A stretch of DNA of 64,000 nucleotides from Phycisphaerae bacterium (GTDB lineage Bacteria > Planctomycetota > Phycisphaerae > Phycisphaerales > Phycisphaeraceae): positions 110,410 through 174,409 of the forward strand of contig JAUIGU010000005.1 of assembly GCA_030432595.1 (NCBI GenBank), read 5' to 3'. How positions within the stretch are numbered: position 1 is the stretch's first letter; every line of letters begins with the position of its first letter. Below are positions 45,664 through 53,953 of the stretch, piece after piece. Below the pieces are notes generated by a model. That model saw nothing but the letters and a program-made list of their open reading frames with translations, had not been told where the DNA came from and made no database searches. The position numbers and the translations under genes are program-made.

Positions 45664-46506
45664 ATGGACAACACGACCACCCCACACCCCGCCTTGCAAT
45701 TCTTCCGCGTCGTCCGTCGGCTGCTGGGCGTGTGGTACGCGTTCATGCTGACGTACCGGTTCGAGATCATGCTGTGGATGGTGGCGACGGCGTTGCCGCT
45801 GATCATGATGGGCGTGTGGATCGAGGCCGGCGCGAGCGGGCTGTTCCCGGACATCACGGCCGTGTCGGTCGCGCGGTACTTCCTCGCGGTGTTCGTGGTC
45901 CGTCAGGTCACGGTCGTGTGGGTCATCTACGAGTTCGAGTTCCAGGTCAACTCGGGCCGGCTGTCGTCGAACCTGCTGACCCCGATCGACCCGGCGTGGC
46001 GATACATCACCATGCTGCTGGGCGAGCAGGGGGCGCGGCTGCCGTTCTTCGTCGGCGTCGTGGCGCTGGCACTGCTGATCTACCCGGCCGCGCTGCGCGG
46101 CGAAGACGGGTCGGGGTGGTGGTTGCCATCCTTGTGGCAGCTCGGCTGGTTCGTCGTGCTGACCTACGCCGCGTTCACGGTGCGGTTTCTGATCCAGTAC
46201 ACCGTCGCGATGCTCGCCTTCTGGTTCGAGCGGGCCAGCGGGTTCGACCACCTGATCTTCCTCGTGTTCCTGTTCTGCTCGGGCATGCTGTTCCCGCTCG
46301 AGGTCCTGCCCGACGGCATGCGCGAGGTGCTGATGCTCACGCCGTTTCCGTATTTGCTGTGGTTCCCCGCCACGATGCTCGCGACCGGCGACGTCGAACT
46401 CATGCCGGGCCTGGCGATCCTCGCGTTCTGGATGGTGCTGCTGTTCGTGCTCAACCGCATGCTCTGGCGGCGCGGGCTGCGGCACTACTCGGCGATGGGG
46501 GCGTGA
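45664..46506 (+). CDS. ABC-2 type permease, first subunit
   Basis: This 280-residue protein has six predicted membrane helices (for example IMLWMVATALPLIMMGVWI and FLVFLFCSGMLFPLEVL) with the typical ABC-2 exporter segment SGMLFPLEVLP near residue 207. The helix pattern matches the DUF990-like ABC-2 family, which often comes as pairs with an ATPase of this type. The substrate is unknown. ATG 45664 is preferred; ATG 45652 would add four residues. It is 97 bp downstream of the ATPase gene. Confidence 0.85.
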   Translation: MDNTTTPHPALQFFRVVRRLLGVWYAFMLTYRFEIMLWMVATALPLIMMGVWIEAGASGLFPDITAVSVARYFLAVFVVRQVTVVWVIYEFEFQVNSGRLSSNLLTPIDPAWRYITMLLGEQGARLPFFVGVVALALLIYPAALRGEDGSGWWLPSLWQLGWFVVLTYAAFTVRFLIQYTVAMLAFWFERASGFDHLIFLVFLFCSGMLFPLEVLPDGMREVLMLTPFPYLLWFPATMLATGDVELMPGLAILAFWMVLLFVLNRMLWRRGLRHYSAMGA

Positions 46507-46510
46507 TGGG

Positions 46511-46618
46511 AGTGCCGATGGCGGATTGACGATTTGCGATTGAAAAGGGCAAAGACACGAGCCAAGTAAGCACAACCATGAATCCTTCGGCAATCGGCCA
46601 TCCTCAATCGGCAATGAC
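46511..46618. repeat. short-repeat element overlapping the second permease start
   Basis: The left part (ggcggattgacgatttgcgattga, about 46517-46541) reads inverted in the right part (caatcggccatcctcaatcggcaat, about 46590-46614), matching at about 18 of 25 positions. Short units of the cgattg kind recur in each arm. It lies between the two permease genes. Confidence 0.5.
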
Positions 46619-47402
46619 CCGCTACGCCCGCACCCTGCGCCTCTTCTGGGGCGCGTCCATCTCCGCCGAGATGGAGTACCGCGCGAACTTTGTGTTCGCC
46701 GCGGTGGGTTCGGTGCTCACGCTCGGCGGGGCGCTAGCGACGCTGGCCGTGCTCTATCAGCACGGCTACGAGATGGGCGGGTGGTCCTGGCCCGAGGCGA
46801 TGCTCGTCGTCGCGCTCTACACCCTGCTCGACGGGTTCCAACGCGCCGTCCTCGCGCCCAACCGGCAGGCGATCTCCGAACACGTCCAGCAGGGCACGCT
46901 CGACTTCGTGCTCATCAAACCCATGGACGCGCAGTTCTGGCTCAGCACCCGCCGGCTGTCGATCTGGGGCGTGCCGGACGTGCTGCTGGGGCTCGCGCTG
47001 ATCGTGTACGCGGGCTCGAAGCTTGACACCCCGCTCGGCGTCGGCGGGTACGCCGCGGGGTTGATCCCGTTGCTGCTGGGCGCGGCGACGTTGTACGCAC
47101 TGGGGTACGCGCTGGCGACGCTGACCATCTGGGTCACCAAGGCCGGCAACATCACCATCGCGATGCAGGCCCTGCTCGAGGCGGGCCGCTACCCGGTGCC
47201 GGCCTACGCTCCGCTGTTCCGCGTCGCCTTTACTTTCGTCCTGCCCGTCGCCTTCATGACCACCGTTCCCGCCGCCACCATGACCGGCAAGACCGGGCTC
47301 GTATGGGTGATCGGCTCGCTGGGCGTTGCGGTGGGATTGCTCGTCGCGTGCCGTTGGTTCTGGCGGTTTGCGCTGCGGTCGTACACGAGCGCGTCGAGTT
47401 GA
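46614..47402 (+). CDS. ABC-2 type permease, second subunit (DUF990-like)
   Basis: This 262-residue protein has six predicted membrane helices and the family segment QGTLDFVLIKPMDAQFWLSTR near residues 98-118, which marks the ABC-2 exporter permeases of the DUF990 type. With the ATPase and first permease it forms a complete exporter of unknown substrate. ATG 46614 gives MTRYARTLRLFWG; the upstream ATG at 46578 would add 12 residues encoded by a repeat element, so I think it is not the start. Confidence 0.87.
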   Translation: MTRYARTLRLFWGASISAEMEYRANFVFAAVGSVLTLGGALATLAVLYQHGYEMGGWSWPEAMLVVALYTLLDGFQRAVLAPNRQAISEHVQQGTLDFVLIKPMDAQFWLSTRRLSIWGVPDVLLGLALIVYAGSKLDTPLGVGGYAAGLIPLLLGAATLYALGYALATLTIWVTKAGNITIAMQALLEAGRYPVPAYAPLFRVAFTFVLPVAFMTTVPAATMTGKTGLVWVIGSLGVAVGLLVACRWFWRFALRSYTSASS

Positions 47403-47518
47403 GAGACGCGAAGATCCCAGTTCTGCAATTTGATCATGCTTATGTGTATTTGTGTGAGTCTCTACACAAGTACGCTGCTCGAAAGATGAATCGGCCACTT
47501 GGTAAGAGGGTCTAGGTT

Positions 47519-47947
47519 ATGCCTCAAGAGTCTCGGCACGAACGGGAATGGACACCTCTCCTCGGCCTTCGAGCGGCGAGTCTCTCGGTGCTCTATCGCG
47601 TTCCCATCGCGATCCTCTTATGGGCGCTCTGTTTGGTCGCAGCGGCCCCCGTGCTCAACTTTCTGACCATCGCGTTGTCGATCTTTGCCATGATCGCCAT
47701 CGTCTCGATCGCTCCGGGGGTTGCGATGGGATACGGCTTGTCGCGGGGCTTGGTGGATCGAGCGGGTTTCACGGGTTTGGTGCTTTTCTGCGTTCCCCTG
47801 GCCGGATCGATTGCGGCCGTTTGGATCGGCTCCGTGATCGCTTTGGCGATCCGCCCGATTGGTGACTGGCAGATCGGCTTGGCCTCAATCGCCACCGCAA
47901 CCTGGTCGTGCCTTTGGTCGTTTAAGACGGTCGTTTTGGACGAATAG
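47519..47947 (+). CDS. hypothetical multi-span membrane protein
   Basis: This 142-residue protein has four hydrophobic segments: about 28-45, 48-72, 82-107 and 115-135. The N-terminus is polar and charged. ATG 47519 follows taagaggg by 8 nt. Its sequence is a little less GC-rich than the ABC genes upstream. I do not recognise a family, and the neighbours give no hint of a role. Confidence 0.55.
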   Translation: MPQESRHEREWTPLLGLRAASLSVLYRVPIAILLWALCLVAAAPVLNFLTIALSIFAMIAIVSIAPGVAMGYGLSRGLVDRAGFTGLVLFCVPLAGSIAAVWIGSVIALAIRPIGDWQIGLASIATATWSCLWSFKTVVLDE

Positions 47948-48080
47948 GCCAAACCACCAATGTCGTTGTCCACCTCGACGCCGCCCGCGCCGATGGCTAA
48001 CATGCCCCGTCCGGCCCGCCGTGGCGGGCTTTTTCCCACCCTCTAGACCCCGAAAACCGAGAGACCTTAAGGACCCCACG

Positions 48081-48608
48081 ATGAAAGTTGCCTTGCTGTA
48101 CGGCACCTGCACCGGCAAGACCGAAGCCGCCGCCGAGCTCATCCGCGACGAGTTCGGCGAGGACTTTTTTGCCCTCTACGACGACATCGCCCAGCACGAG
48201 CCCGCCGAGCTGGCCGACTACGAGCTGCTCATCTGCGGCGTGCCCACCTGGGACGTCGGCGAGATCCAGTACGACTGGCAGGACGTCTACGACGCGCTCG
48301 ACGACGTCGACCTGTCCGGCGTGAAGATCGCCTTCTTCGGCATGGGCGACCAGGGCGGCTACCCCGACACGTTCCAGGACGCGATCGGGCTGGTCTACCT
48401 CAAGATGCTCGAACGCGGGGCCGAGGGCAAGATCGGGTTCATGGAGACCGACACGTTCGACTTCACCGACTCCAAGGCCCTGATCGACGGCAAGTTCTGC
48501 GGCCTCTGCCTCGACGACGACTGCCAGCCCGAGCTGACCGAGCAGCGCGTCAAGGAGTGGGTCGAGCAGCTCCGCAAAGAGTTGAACCTCGAAGAAGCCA
48601 GCGCTTGA
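48081..48608 (+). CDS. flavodoxin
   Basis: Flavodoxins carry electrons with FMN in place of ferredoxin, often under iron limitation. The 175-residue protein has the FMN phosphate loop YGTCTGKTEAAAELI near residues 8-22, the 60s loop CGVPTWDVGEIQYDW near 55-69, and the 90s loop FFGMGDQGGYPDTFQDA near 89-105. It is a long-chain type, and highly acidic overall, as expected. ATG 48081 has aagga 7 nt upstream. The second cysteine pair (CGLCLDDDC) near the end is an unusual addition. Confidence 0.92.
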   Translation: MKVALLYGTCTGKTEAAAELIRDEFGEDFFALYDDIAQHEPAELADYELLICGVPTWDVGEIQYDWQDVYDALDDVDLSGVKIAFFGMGDQGGYPDTFQDAIGLVYLKMLERGAEGKIGFMETDTFDFTDSKALIDGKFCGLCLDDDCQPELTEQRVKEWVEQLRKELNLEEASA

Positions 48609-48654
48609 GCGCTGGTTAGAAAAACATACGACTGAAAACCGAACAGAATCTTGC

Positions 48655-48683
48655 GAAGCCCACGGAGTCACTCCGTGGGCTTC
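48655..48683. terminator. aagccc/gggctt hairpin after the flavodoxin gene
   Basis: A 14-bp stem, gaagcccacggagt (48655-48668) with actccgtgggcttc (48670-48683), is followed by tttgtgttt. It probably ends the flavodoxin transcript and belongs to the same hairpin family as 45594-45622. Confidence 0.75.
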
Positions 48684-48787
48684 TTTGTGTTTACCTCACA
48701 AAATGAAACTCAAGAGAATCCTGCCTCCCAACCGACACAACAAAGTCGTGCCCTGCTTGGGGTTTCATGTCTCGCCAGGAGTTCCCG

Positions 48788-49042
48788 ATGCTTGACCAAC
48801 ACGCCGCGTCGCCTTTCGCGTCCCACGCCGAGGCTGATCCCGTCGAAGCCGACCGCGTCCGCACGCTGGTCCGCCGGCTGAACCGCACGGACCGCACGGT
48901 GGTCATGCTCTTCTACGCCGACGGTCTGACCCCGACGGAGATCGCGGCGGTGCTGGACGTTGCCCCGCAGCGTGTCGCCCAGACTTTGACGATGTTCCGC
49001 CACATGGCGGCCCGGACGATGCACCTCGCGGCCGCGGCGTGA
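48788..49042 (+). CDS. sigma-70 region 4-like DNA-binding protein
   Basis: This 84-residue protein is little more than a helix-turn-helix. LNRTDRTVVMLFYADGLT followed by PTEIAAVLDVAPQRVAQTL (about residues 32-68) matches sigma region 4, which reads the -35 element. There is no region 2, so it cannot act as a normal sigma factor; it may be a small regulator or an anti-sigma-like partner. ATG 48788 has aggag 6 nt upstream, which decides against ATG 48767. It stands alone. Confidence 0.75.
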   Translation: MLDQHAASPFASHAEADPVEADRVRTLVRRLNRTDRTVVMLFYADGLTPTEIAAVLDVAPQRVAQTLTMFRHMAARTMHLAAAA

Positions 49043-49064
49043 CAGACTGAACGAAACGAAAGGT

Positions 49065-49159
49065 GGGTGTCACGGTCGCTTGTGACCGTGCGGGTGTGGG
49101 GACACGCTTTAGATCAACCAAGAACCGAGTAAACACGGTCGCGAGCGACCGTGGCACCC
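49065..49159. repeat. REP-like paired palindrome, copy B
   Basis: Left palindrome cacggtcgcttgtgaccgtg (49071-49090) and right palindrome cacggtcgcgagcgaccgtg (49134-49153) lie inverted within outer ends gggtgtcac / gtggcaccc. It separates convergent genes. Confidence 0.85.
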
Positions 49160-49181
49160 TGGGTCGATTGATCGCTCAGCG

Positions 49182-50177
49182 TCAATCTTGGGGCACCCGC
49201 AGCCGCTGCGCCGGCCACACCTGCTCGCCGCTGCGGTTGACGTAGAGCATCTTCCCGTCCACCACGACCCGCGCGACGCCCTGCTCGAAGGGCCAGGCCT
49301 CGTCGTACCGCGGTCGGATCACCCACGTGCCCAGCGTGTCGATGTACCCCCACCCGTCCGCCGTCCGCACCGGCGCGAGGCCCGCGAGGAAGTTGCCCGC
49401 TTCGAGGTATTCCGGCGTGAGCACCCAGTCGCCGCGGCGGTCGATGTAGCCCCAGTCTTGGTCCTTCTTCGCAGGCGCGAGCCCGTTGCCGAACACGCCG
49501 ACACCGTCGAACTGCGGGCGGATCGTCATCTTGCCGTGGACGTCGATGAAGCCCCACATGCCGTGCTGCACCGCGCCGGCCAGACCTTCACCGAAGTCGT
49601 TGACCGCGATGAATTGCGGCTCGATGATGACATTGCCCATCGAATCCATGAAGCCGTAGACGTCGTAGGACTCTTTTGTGTCTTCGCTGCGGGCGGAGTC
49701 GCGGAACCACGCGAGGCCGCCGCTGAAGTCGCCGACGGTGTTGAAGCCGTCGTCGCCCTTGAACTTCGGCGGGATCGCCCAGTCGCCCTGGTGGTTGATG
49801 AACCCCCACGCGCCGTTGACCCGTACCGCGGCGAGCCCGTCCCAGAACGGCCGGGCGGCGATGTCGTTCTCGACGTCTGGGTCGAGCCGATACGTCGCGG
49901 GGATCACGAGCTGCCCGGTGTCGTCGACGTAGCCGGCGTTGCCGTGGACCTCGACCAGGCCCAGCCCGTGGAAGTAGTCCGCGTGGTCGAACTGCGGCTC
50001 GACGACCACGCGGCCGTTGGCGTCGAGGTAGCCCCATTGGCCGTGTTCCTCGAAGGGGTAGAGCTCGGTGAACTCGAGCGTCGGCTTGGCGTCGGCGAAC
50101 TCCAGCACCAGCGGTACCGACAGCCCGGCCAGCACGCACAGCACGCCCAGGGTCAGCAGGGTCGAACGATTGAACAT
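49182..50177 (-). CDS. WG-repeat protein with N-terminal membrane anchor
   Basis: This 331-residue protein has an N-terminal hydrophobic segment (LTLGVLCVLAGLSVPLVLEFA at about 7-27), so it is exported or anchored. The rest is eight repeats of about 35-45 residues with the core W/Y-G-Y/F-I/V-D and a Gly following (GQWGYLDANG, GAWGFINHQG, GMWGFIDVHG, QDWGYIDRRG, DGWGYIDTLG among them), the WG/KWG repeat family. Such repeats are thought to make beta folds and bind partners. No role is known here. Confidence 0.88.
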   Translation of the reverse strand: MFNRSTLLTLGVLCVLAGLSVPLVLEFADAKPTLEFTELYPFEEHGQWGYLDANGRVVVEPQFDHADYFHGLGLVEVHGNAGYVDDTGQLVIPATYRLDPDVENDIAARPFWDGLAAVRVNGAWGFINHQGDWAIPPKFKGDDGFNTVGDFSGGLAWFRDSARSEDTKESYDVYGFMDSMGNVIIEPQFIAVNDFGEGLAGAVQHGMWGFIDVHGKMTIRPQFDGVGVFGNGLAPAKKDQDWGYIDRRGDWVLTPEYLEAGNFLAGLAPVRTADGWGYIDTLGTWVIRPRYDEAWPFEQGVARVVVDGKMLYVNRSGEQVWPAQRLRVPQD

Positions 50178-50231
50178 GTTTGGGTTATCGACCGGAGGCC
50201 GGGCCGGGCTTCAGGCCCGGACGGAGGCGAC

Positions 50232-51815
50232 TCAGACCCCGGCTGCCTGCCCGTCCTTGCGCGGGTCCGAGCCGGCGATATACCCACCCGCGGGCTGCCG
50301 TTCGATGACCTGGCCGCCGCCAAATTCCCCCGGCTGCTCTCGGCGGACGTGGTGGCCACGGGCTTCCAGCGCCGCGACGGCGTCGGCGTCGAACGTGGGC
50401 TCGACCCAAACGGCCCCGTCGGGTTCGACCCGCCACCGTGGGGCGTCCAGCGCCGCCTGCGGGTCCATGCCCTCGACGGCCATCCGCAGCAACACCTGCA
50501 GATGACCTTGCGGCTGCATCGGCCCGCCCATCACGCCGTAGGACAGCCACGGCCGCCCGCCGCGGAACGCGAACGCCGGGATGATCGTGTGGTACGGCCG
50601 TTTACCCGGCCCGACCCGGTTGGGGTGCCCGGGTTCCAGCACGAAGCCCGCCGCCCGGTTCTGCATCGCGATCCCCGTCCCCGGCACCACCACGCCCGAC
50701 CCGAACCCCGCGAAGTTGGACTGGATGAACGAGACCATCATGCCGTCGTCGTCGGCCGCGGTGAGGTACACGGTCCCGCCGGTCGGCGTGCCGAACGTGG
50801 GGAGCCCCGCGGCCTGCCGGTCGATCGCCGCGGCGCGTGCGTCGAGGTACGCCGGGTCGAGCAACCGGGCCGGGTCCAGGTCGAGCGATTCGGGGTCGGC
50901 GATGTAGCGGTGCCCGTCGGCGAAGCCGCACTTCATCGCCTCGATCTGCAAGTGAAACCGGTCGGCCTCGGCGAGATCGGCGTCACGCAACCCGAGCCGG
51001 TCGCAAAGGCCCAGGGCGATCAGCGCCGCGAGCCCCTGCCCGTTGGGGGGAAGTTCAAACAGTCGGACATCACCGAAATCGACACTCAGCGGATCGACCC
51101 ACAATCCGTCGTGCGCCGCCAGGTCCTCGGCGGTCCACGGTGCGCCGTGGGCGTTCGCGTCGGCCACGATCCGCTGGGCGAGTTCACCGTGGTAATAGTC
51201 GTCCCCGCCGGAGTCCGCGATGCGGCGCAGCGTGGCCGCCTGGTCCGCACACCGGAACACCTCGCCCGCGCGCGGTGCCCGGCCGTTCGGGCAGAACGTC
51301 GCCGCAAACGGCGCGAACTCCGAGAATGCTTGGGCCTGGGCTTCCCACGACGCCGCGATGATCGGCGAGACCGCGAAGCCCTCGGTCGCGTAGGCGATGG
51401 CCGACTCGAACAACGCGTTAAACGGCAGTCGGCCGAAACGCTCCGACAAGTCGCGCCACGCAGCGACGGCGCCGGGCACCGTGACGCTGTCCCAGCCGCG
51501 CTGCGGCATCCCGGAACGCCCGGCGAATCGGTCGGCCGTCCACGCCTTGGGGCTGCGGCCCGAACCGTTGTAGCCGTGCAACGCGTCCCCGTCCCACACG
51601 AGCGCGAACGCGTCGGACCCTAGGCCGTTCGACGTCGGCTCGACCACCGTCAGGGTGATCGCCGTCGCCAGCGCGGCATCGACGGCGTTGCCGCCCGACG
51701 CCAACGCCGCGAGCCCGGCCTGGGTTGCCAGCGGTTGACTCGTCGCGACGACGCGCCTTGCGTACACCGGCGAACGCCGCGAGGCCCAAGGCCGCCAGGG
51801 GTCGTATGCGGACAT
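50232..51815 (-). CDS. gamma-glutamyltransferase family protein
   Basis: This 527-residue protein belongs to the Ntn-hydrolase GGT family, which matures by self-cleavage before a catalytic threonine. The small-subunit start is GTPTGGTVYLTAADDDG near residue 352-368, with the nucleophilic Thr in GGTVY. Upstream SNGLGSDAFALVWDG and downstream SFIQSNFAGFGSGVV, YHTIIPAFAF and GVMGGPMQPQGH are typical. No signal peptide is visible, so it may be cytoplasmic, like YwrD-type members. ATG 51815 lies directly next to ggggag, an unusually short spacing. Confidence 0.9.
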   Translation of the reverse strand: MSAYDPWRPWASRRSPVYARRVVATSQPLATQAGLAALASGGNAVDAALATAITLTVVEPTSNGLGSDAFALVWDGDALHGYNGSGRSPKAWTADRFAGRSGMPQRGWDSVTVPGAVAAWRDLSERFGRLPFNALFESAIAYATEGFAVSPIIAASWEAQAQAFSEFAPFAATFCPNGRAPRAGEVFRCADQAATLRRIADSGGDDYYHGELAQRIVADANAHGAPWTAEDLAAHDGLWVDPLSVDFGDVRLFELPPNGQGLAALIALGLCDRLGLRDADLAEADRFHLQIEAMKCGFADGHRYIADPESLDLDPARLLDPAYLDARAAAIDRQAAGLPTFGTPTGGTVYLTAADDDGMMVSFIQSNFAGFGSGVVVPGTGIAMQNRAAGFVLEPGHPNRVGPGKRPYHTIIPAFAFRGGRPWLSYGVMGGPMQPQGHLQVLLRMAVEGMDPQAALDAPRWRVEPDGAVWVEPTFDADAVAALEARGHHVRREQPGEFGGGQVIERQPAGGYIAGSDPRKDGQAAGV

Positions 51816-51907
51816 CTCCCCAAACGTATGCGATTGAACCTCAGGATGCGCTCGTGACGATTCGCCCGTACGCAACGGAGTTCTCTCCGGCCATTACCGC
51901 ACGCGGC

Positions 51908-52525
51908 TTAAGACAACGCCGGCGACTCCAGCGGCACCGGGCACACGTCCCGCCGGCCGCAGCCGTCGCAACGGTCGCCCTCCCACAGCGCGTTGAACGA
52001 CTCGCTGACCGGCTCGATCAGGGCCGGCGCTTCGGTCCACACGCCCAGCTCGAAGTTGCGGTTGCGGTCGGCCTTCGCGCCCAGGCCCGCCCCGGTCAGG
52101 TTCGCCGAGCCCAGGTACATCGCCGAGGCGTCGACGATCACCGCCTTGGCGTGCAGCCGGGGGCAACGCCGAACCTGGAACGTGTCCGGCAGCGGCGACG
52201 CGGCCTTGAGTTCTTCCAGCGCCGCCCGGCTGGGCACGCCCGCGTGCAAGATGCGCACCTCGATGCCGCGGTCGGCGAGTCCGAGCAGGTGTGTAACGAT
52301 CGACGGCGCTTGACGGTCGCCCTTGCGCGTCGGCACGAGCATCGCCTTGAAGTCCGCGGTCATCACGTCCACCGAAACCTTGGCCGACAGCACGCCGTGT
52401 CGGATGACCCGTTCGAGGTGCCCGGCGTCGGCGACGAGTTCGCACACCCCCGACGGCGCGACGTCCCGGCGCAGGGTCAAGGTGTCGAGGTCGTGGTCCA
52501 CCGGAGGTTCATCGACGCGGACCAT
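51908..52525 (-). CDS. phospholipase D-like protein with single HKD motif and Cys cluster
   Basis: This 205-residue protein has one HxK(x)4D-type motif: His125, Lys127 and Asp132 in HAKAVIVD, followed by MYLGSANLTGAG. A single copy means it must work as a dimer, as in Nuc-type endonucleases. The C-terminus carries CDGCGRRDVC (Cys186, 189, 195), which could bind zinc. Such proteins are often nucleases. ATG 52525 gives the full domain. A GC-rich repeat block follows upstream, between it and aroC. Confidence 0.8.
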   Translation of the reverse strand: MVRVDEPPVDHDLDTLTLRRDVAPSGVCELVADAGHLERVIRHGVLSAKVSVDVMTADFKAMLVPTRKGDRQAPSIVTHLLGLADRGIEVRILHAGVPSRAALEELKAASPLPDTFQVRRCPRLHAKAVIVDASAMYLGSANLTGAGLGAKADRNRNFELGVWTEAPALIEPVSESFNALWEGDRCDGCGRRDVCPVPLESPALS

Positions 52526-52540
52526 TGGGCGGGGTCAAAA

Positions 52541-52703
52541 CTCCTCCCCCCACGGGGGAGGTGGGCCGCGCAGCGGGTCGGTGGGGGTGCTTGGTGGTGG
52601 GTCGCAGTGGGAAACGTGCACCCGCCCCCGGCCCCTCCCCCGCACCCTCCCCCGCACCCTCCCCCGCACCCTCCCCCGGCCCCTCCCGGAGGGAGGGGAG
52701 AAA
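52541..52703. repeat. GC-rich repeat block with 12-bp tandem units
   Basis: Between the PLD-like gene and aroC lies a block with ctcctccccccacgggggag at the left, then three and a half tandem copies of ccctcccccgca (52633-52677), then ggcccctcccggagggaggg. A related unit lies inside the permease gene at 42652-42700. It encodes nothing recognisable. Confidence 0.8.
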
Positions 52704-52706
52704 GAA

Positions 52707-53810
52707 TCACGCGTCCAGCGCCCGCGTCGCGCGCTGCCGCAGCATGTGGTCGGCCAGCACCAGCAGCACCATCGCCTCGGCCATCGGAACGAAGCGCGGC
52801 AGCAGGCACGGGTCGTGCCGGCCCTTGGTCGCGAGTGTTGTCGGGTTCCCCTCGTTGTCGACGGTGGGCCGTTCCTGCGGGATGCTGCTCGTGGGCTTGA
52901 CGGCGCAGCGGAAGACGATGGGCATGCCCGAGGAGATGCCGCCGAGCAGGCCGCCGTGGCGATTCGTGTCGGTGGCGATGGGCGGGGCTTTCCCATCGTC
53001 CGGCACGAACGTGTCGGAGTGCTCGGTGCCGCGCGTCGTGGCGACGCCGAAGCCCTGGCCGTACTCCACGCCTAGCACCGCGGGCAGCGAGAACAGCGCC
53101 TTGCCCAGGTCGGCCTTGAGCTTGTCGAACACGGGCTCGCCCCACCCGGCCGGGATGTGCTTCGCCACGACCGTCGCCGCGCCGCCGATGGAGTCCTGCT
53201 GCTTGCGGACCTCCTTGATGTGTTCTTCCATCTTCACGGCCATGTCGGCGTCGGGGCAGCGCACCGGGTTGACCTCGACCTGCTCGAGCGTCACGTCGGC
53301 GGGGTCGGGGATGCTGGCGATCAGTTCGCCGACCTGGTGCACCATGCCCAGCACCTCGATGCCGTGCGCTTCGCGGAGCAACTTGCGGGCGATCGCGCCG
53401 GCGGCGACGCGGGCGGTGGTTTCGCGGGCCGAAGACCGCCCGCCGCCGCGGTAGTCGCGGAAGCCGAACTTGGCGTCGAAGGTGAAGTCGGCGTGGCCGG
53501 GGCGGTACTTGTCCTTGATGTCGCCGTAGTCCTTGGAGCGCTGGTCCTGGTTGCGGATCAGGACGGCGATGGGCGTGCCGGTGGTGCGGCCCTCGAAGAC
53601 GCCCGACAGAATCTCCGGCGTGTCGTCTTCCTTGCGCGGCGTGACGATGCGCGACTGCCCGGGCTTGCGGCGCTCCAGATCAGGCACCAGGTCGTCAACC
53701 GACAATGGCAAACCCGGCGGGCAACCGTCGACGATGCACACGTTGCCGGGCCCGTGGCTTTCGCCGGCGGTCGTGACGCGGAACAGGGTGCCGAAGGTGG
53801 AGCCGGGCAT
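52707..53810 (-). CDS. aroC: chorismate synthase
   Basis: AroC converts EPSP to chorismate using reduced FMN, the last shared step of aromatic amino-acid synthesis. The 367-residue protein has FGTLFRVTTAGESHG at the start, DGCPPGLPLSVDDL, RRKPGQSRIVTPRKEDD, FRDYRGGGRSSARETT, and GVEYGQGFGVATTRGTEHSD, all of which fit the family. ATG 53810 gives the normal N-terminus MPGSTFGTLF. It lies downstream of the S41 protease gene with a short-repeat element between them. Confidence 0.96.
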   Translation of the reverse strand: MPGSTFGTLFRVTTAGESHGPGNVCIVDGCPPGLPLSVDDLVPDLERRKPGQSRIVTPRKEDDTPEILSGVFEGRTTGTPIAVLIRNQDQRSKDYGDIKDKYRPGHADFTFDAKFGFRDYRGGGRSSARETTARVAAGAIARKLLREAHGIEVLGMVHQVGELIASIPDPADVTLEQVEVNPVRCPDADMAVKMEEHIKEVRKQQDSIGGAATVVAKHIPAGWGEPVFDKLKADLGKALFSLPAVLGVEYGQGFGVATTRGTEHSDTFVPDDGKAPPIATDTNRHGGLLGGISSGMPIVFRCAVKPTSSIPQERPTVDNEGNPTTLATKGRHDPCLLPRFVPMAEAMVLLVLADHMLRQRATRALDA

Positions 53811-53823
53811 GAGAAAGAGAAAG

Positions 53824-53947
53824 TGACAAGTCAAAAGTCAAAAGTCAAAAGCGTGAAAACGGGAAGCCGAACCGTGTGATGTAGACGAGCTGGTCCCGGA
53901 GGTCACTCGATCTTTCGACTTTCTACTTTCGCCTTTCGACTTGAGCC
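53824..53947. repeat. short-repeat element between S41 protease and aroC genes
   Basis: The left end has three tandem agtcaaa units (53829-53851, caagtcaaaagtcaaaagtc and on). The right end (about 53912-53944) has ctttcgactttctactttcg and more, which reads like their inverted complement. It has the same layout as the element at 34617-34872. Confidence 0.6.
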
Positions 53948-53953
53948 GTAGAC

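Noticed and set aside
49188..51623. An 811-codon plus-strand frame
   Set aside because: Antisense to the WG-repeat and gamma-glutamyltransferase genes, both strongly supported.
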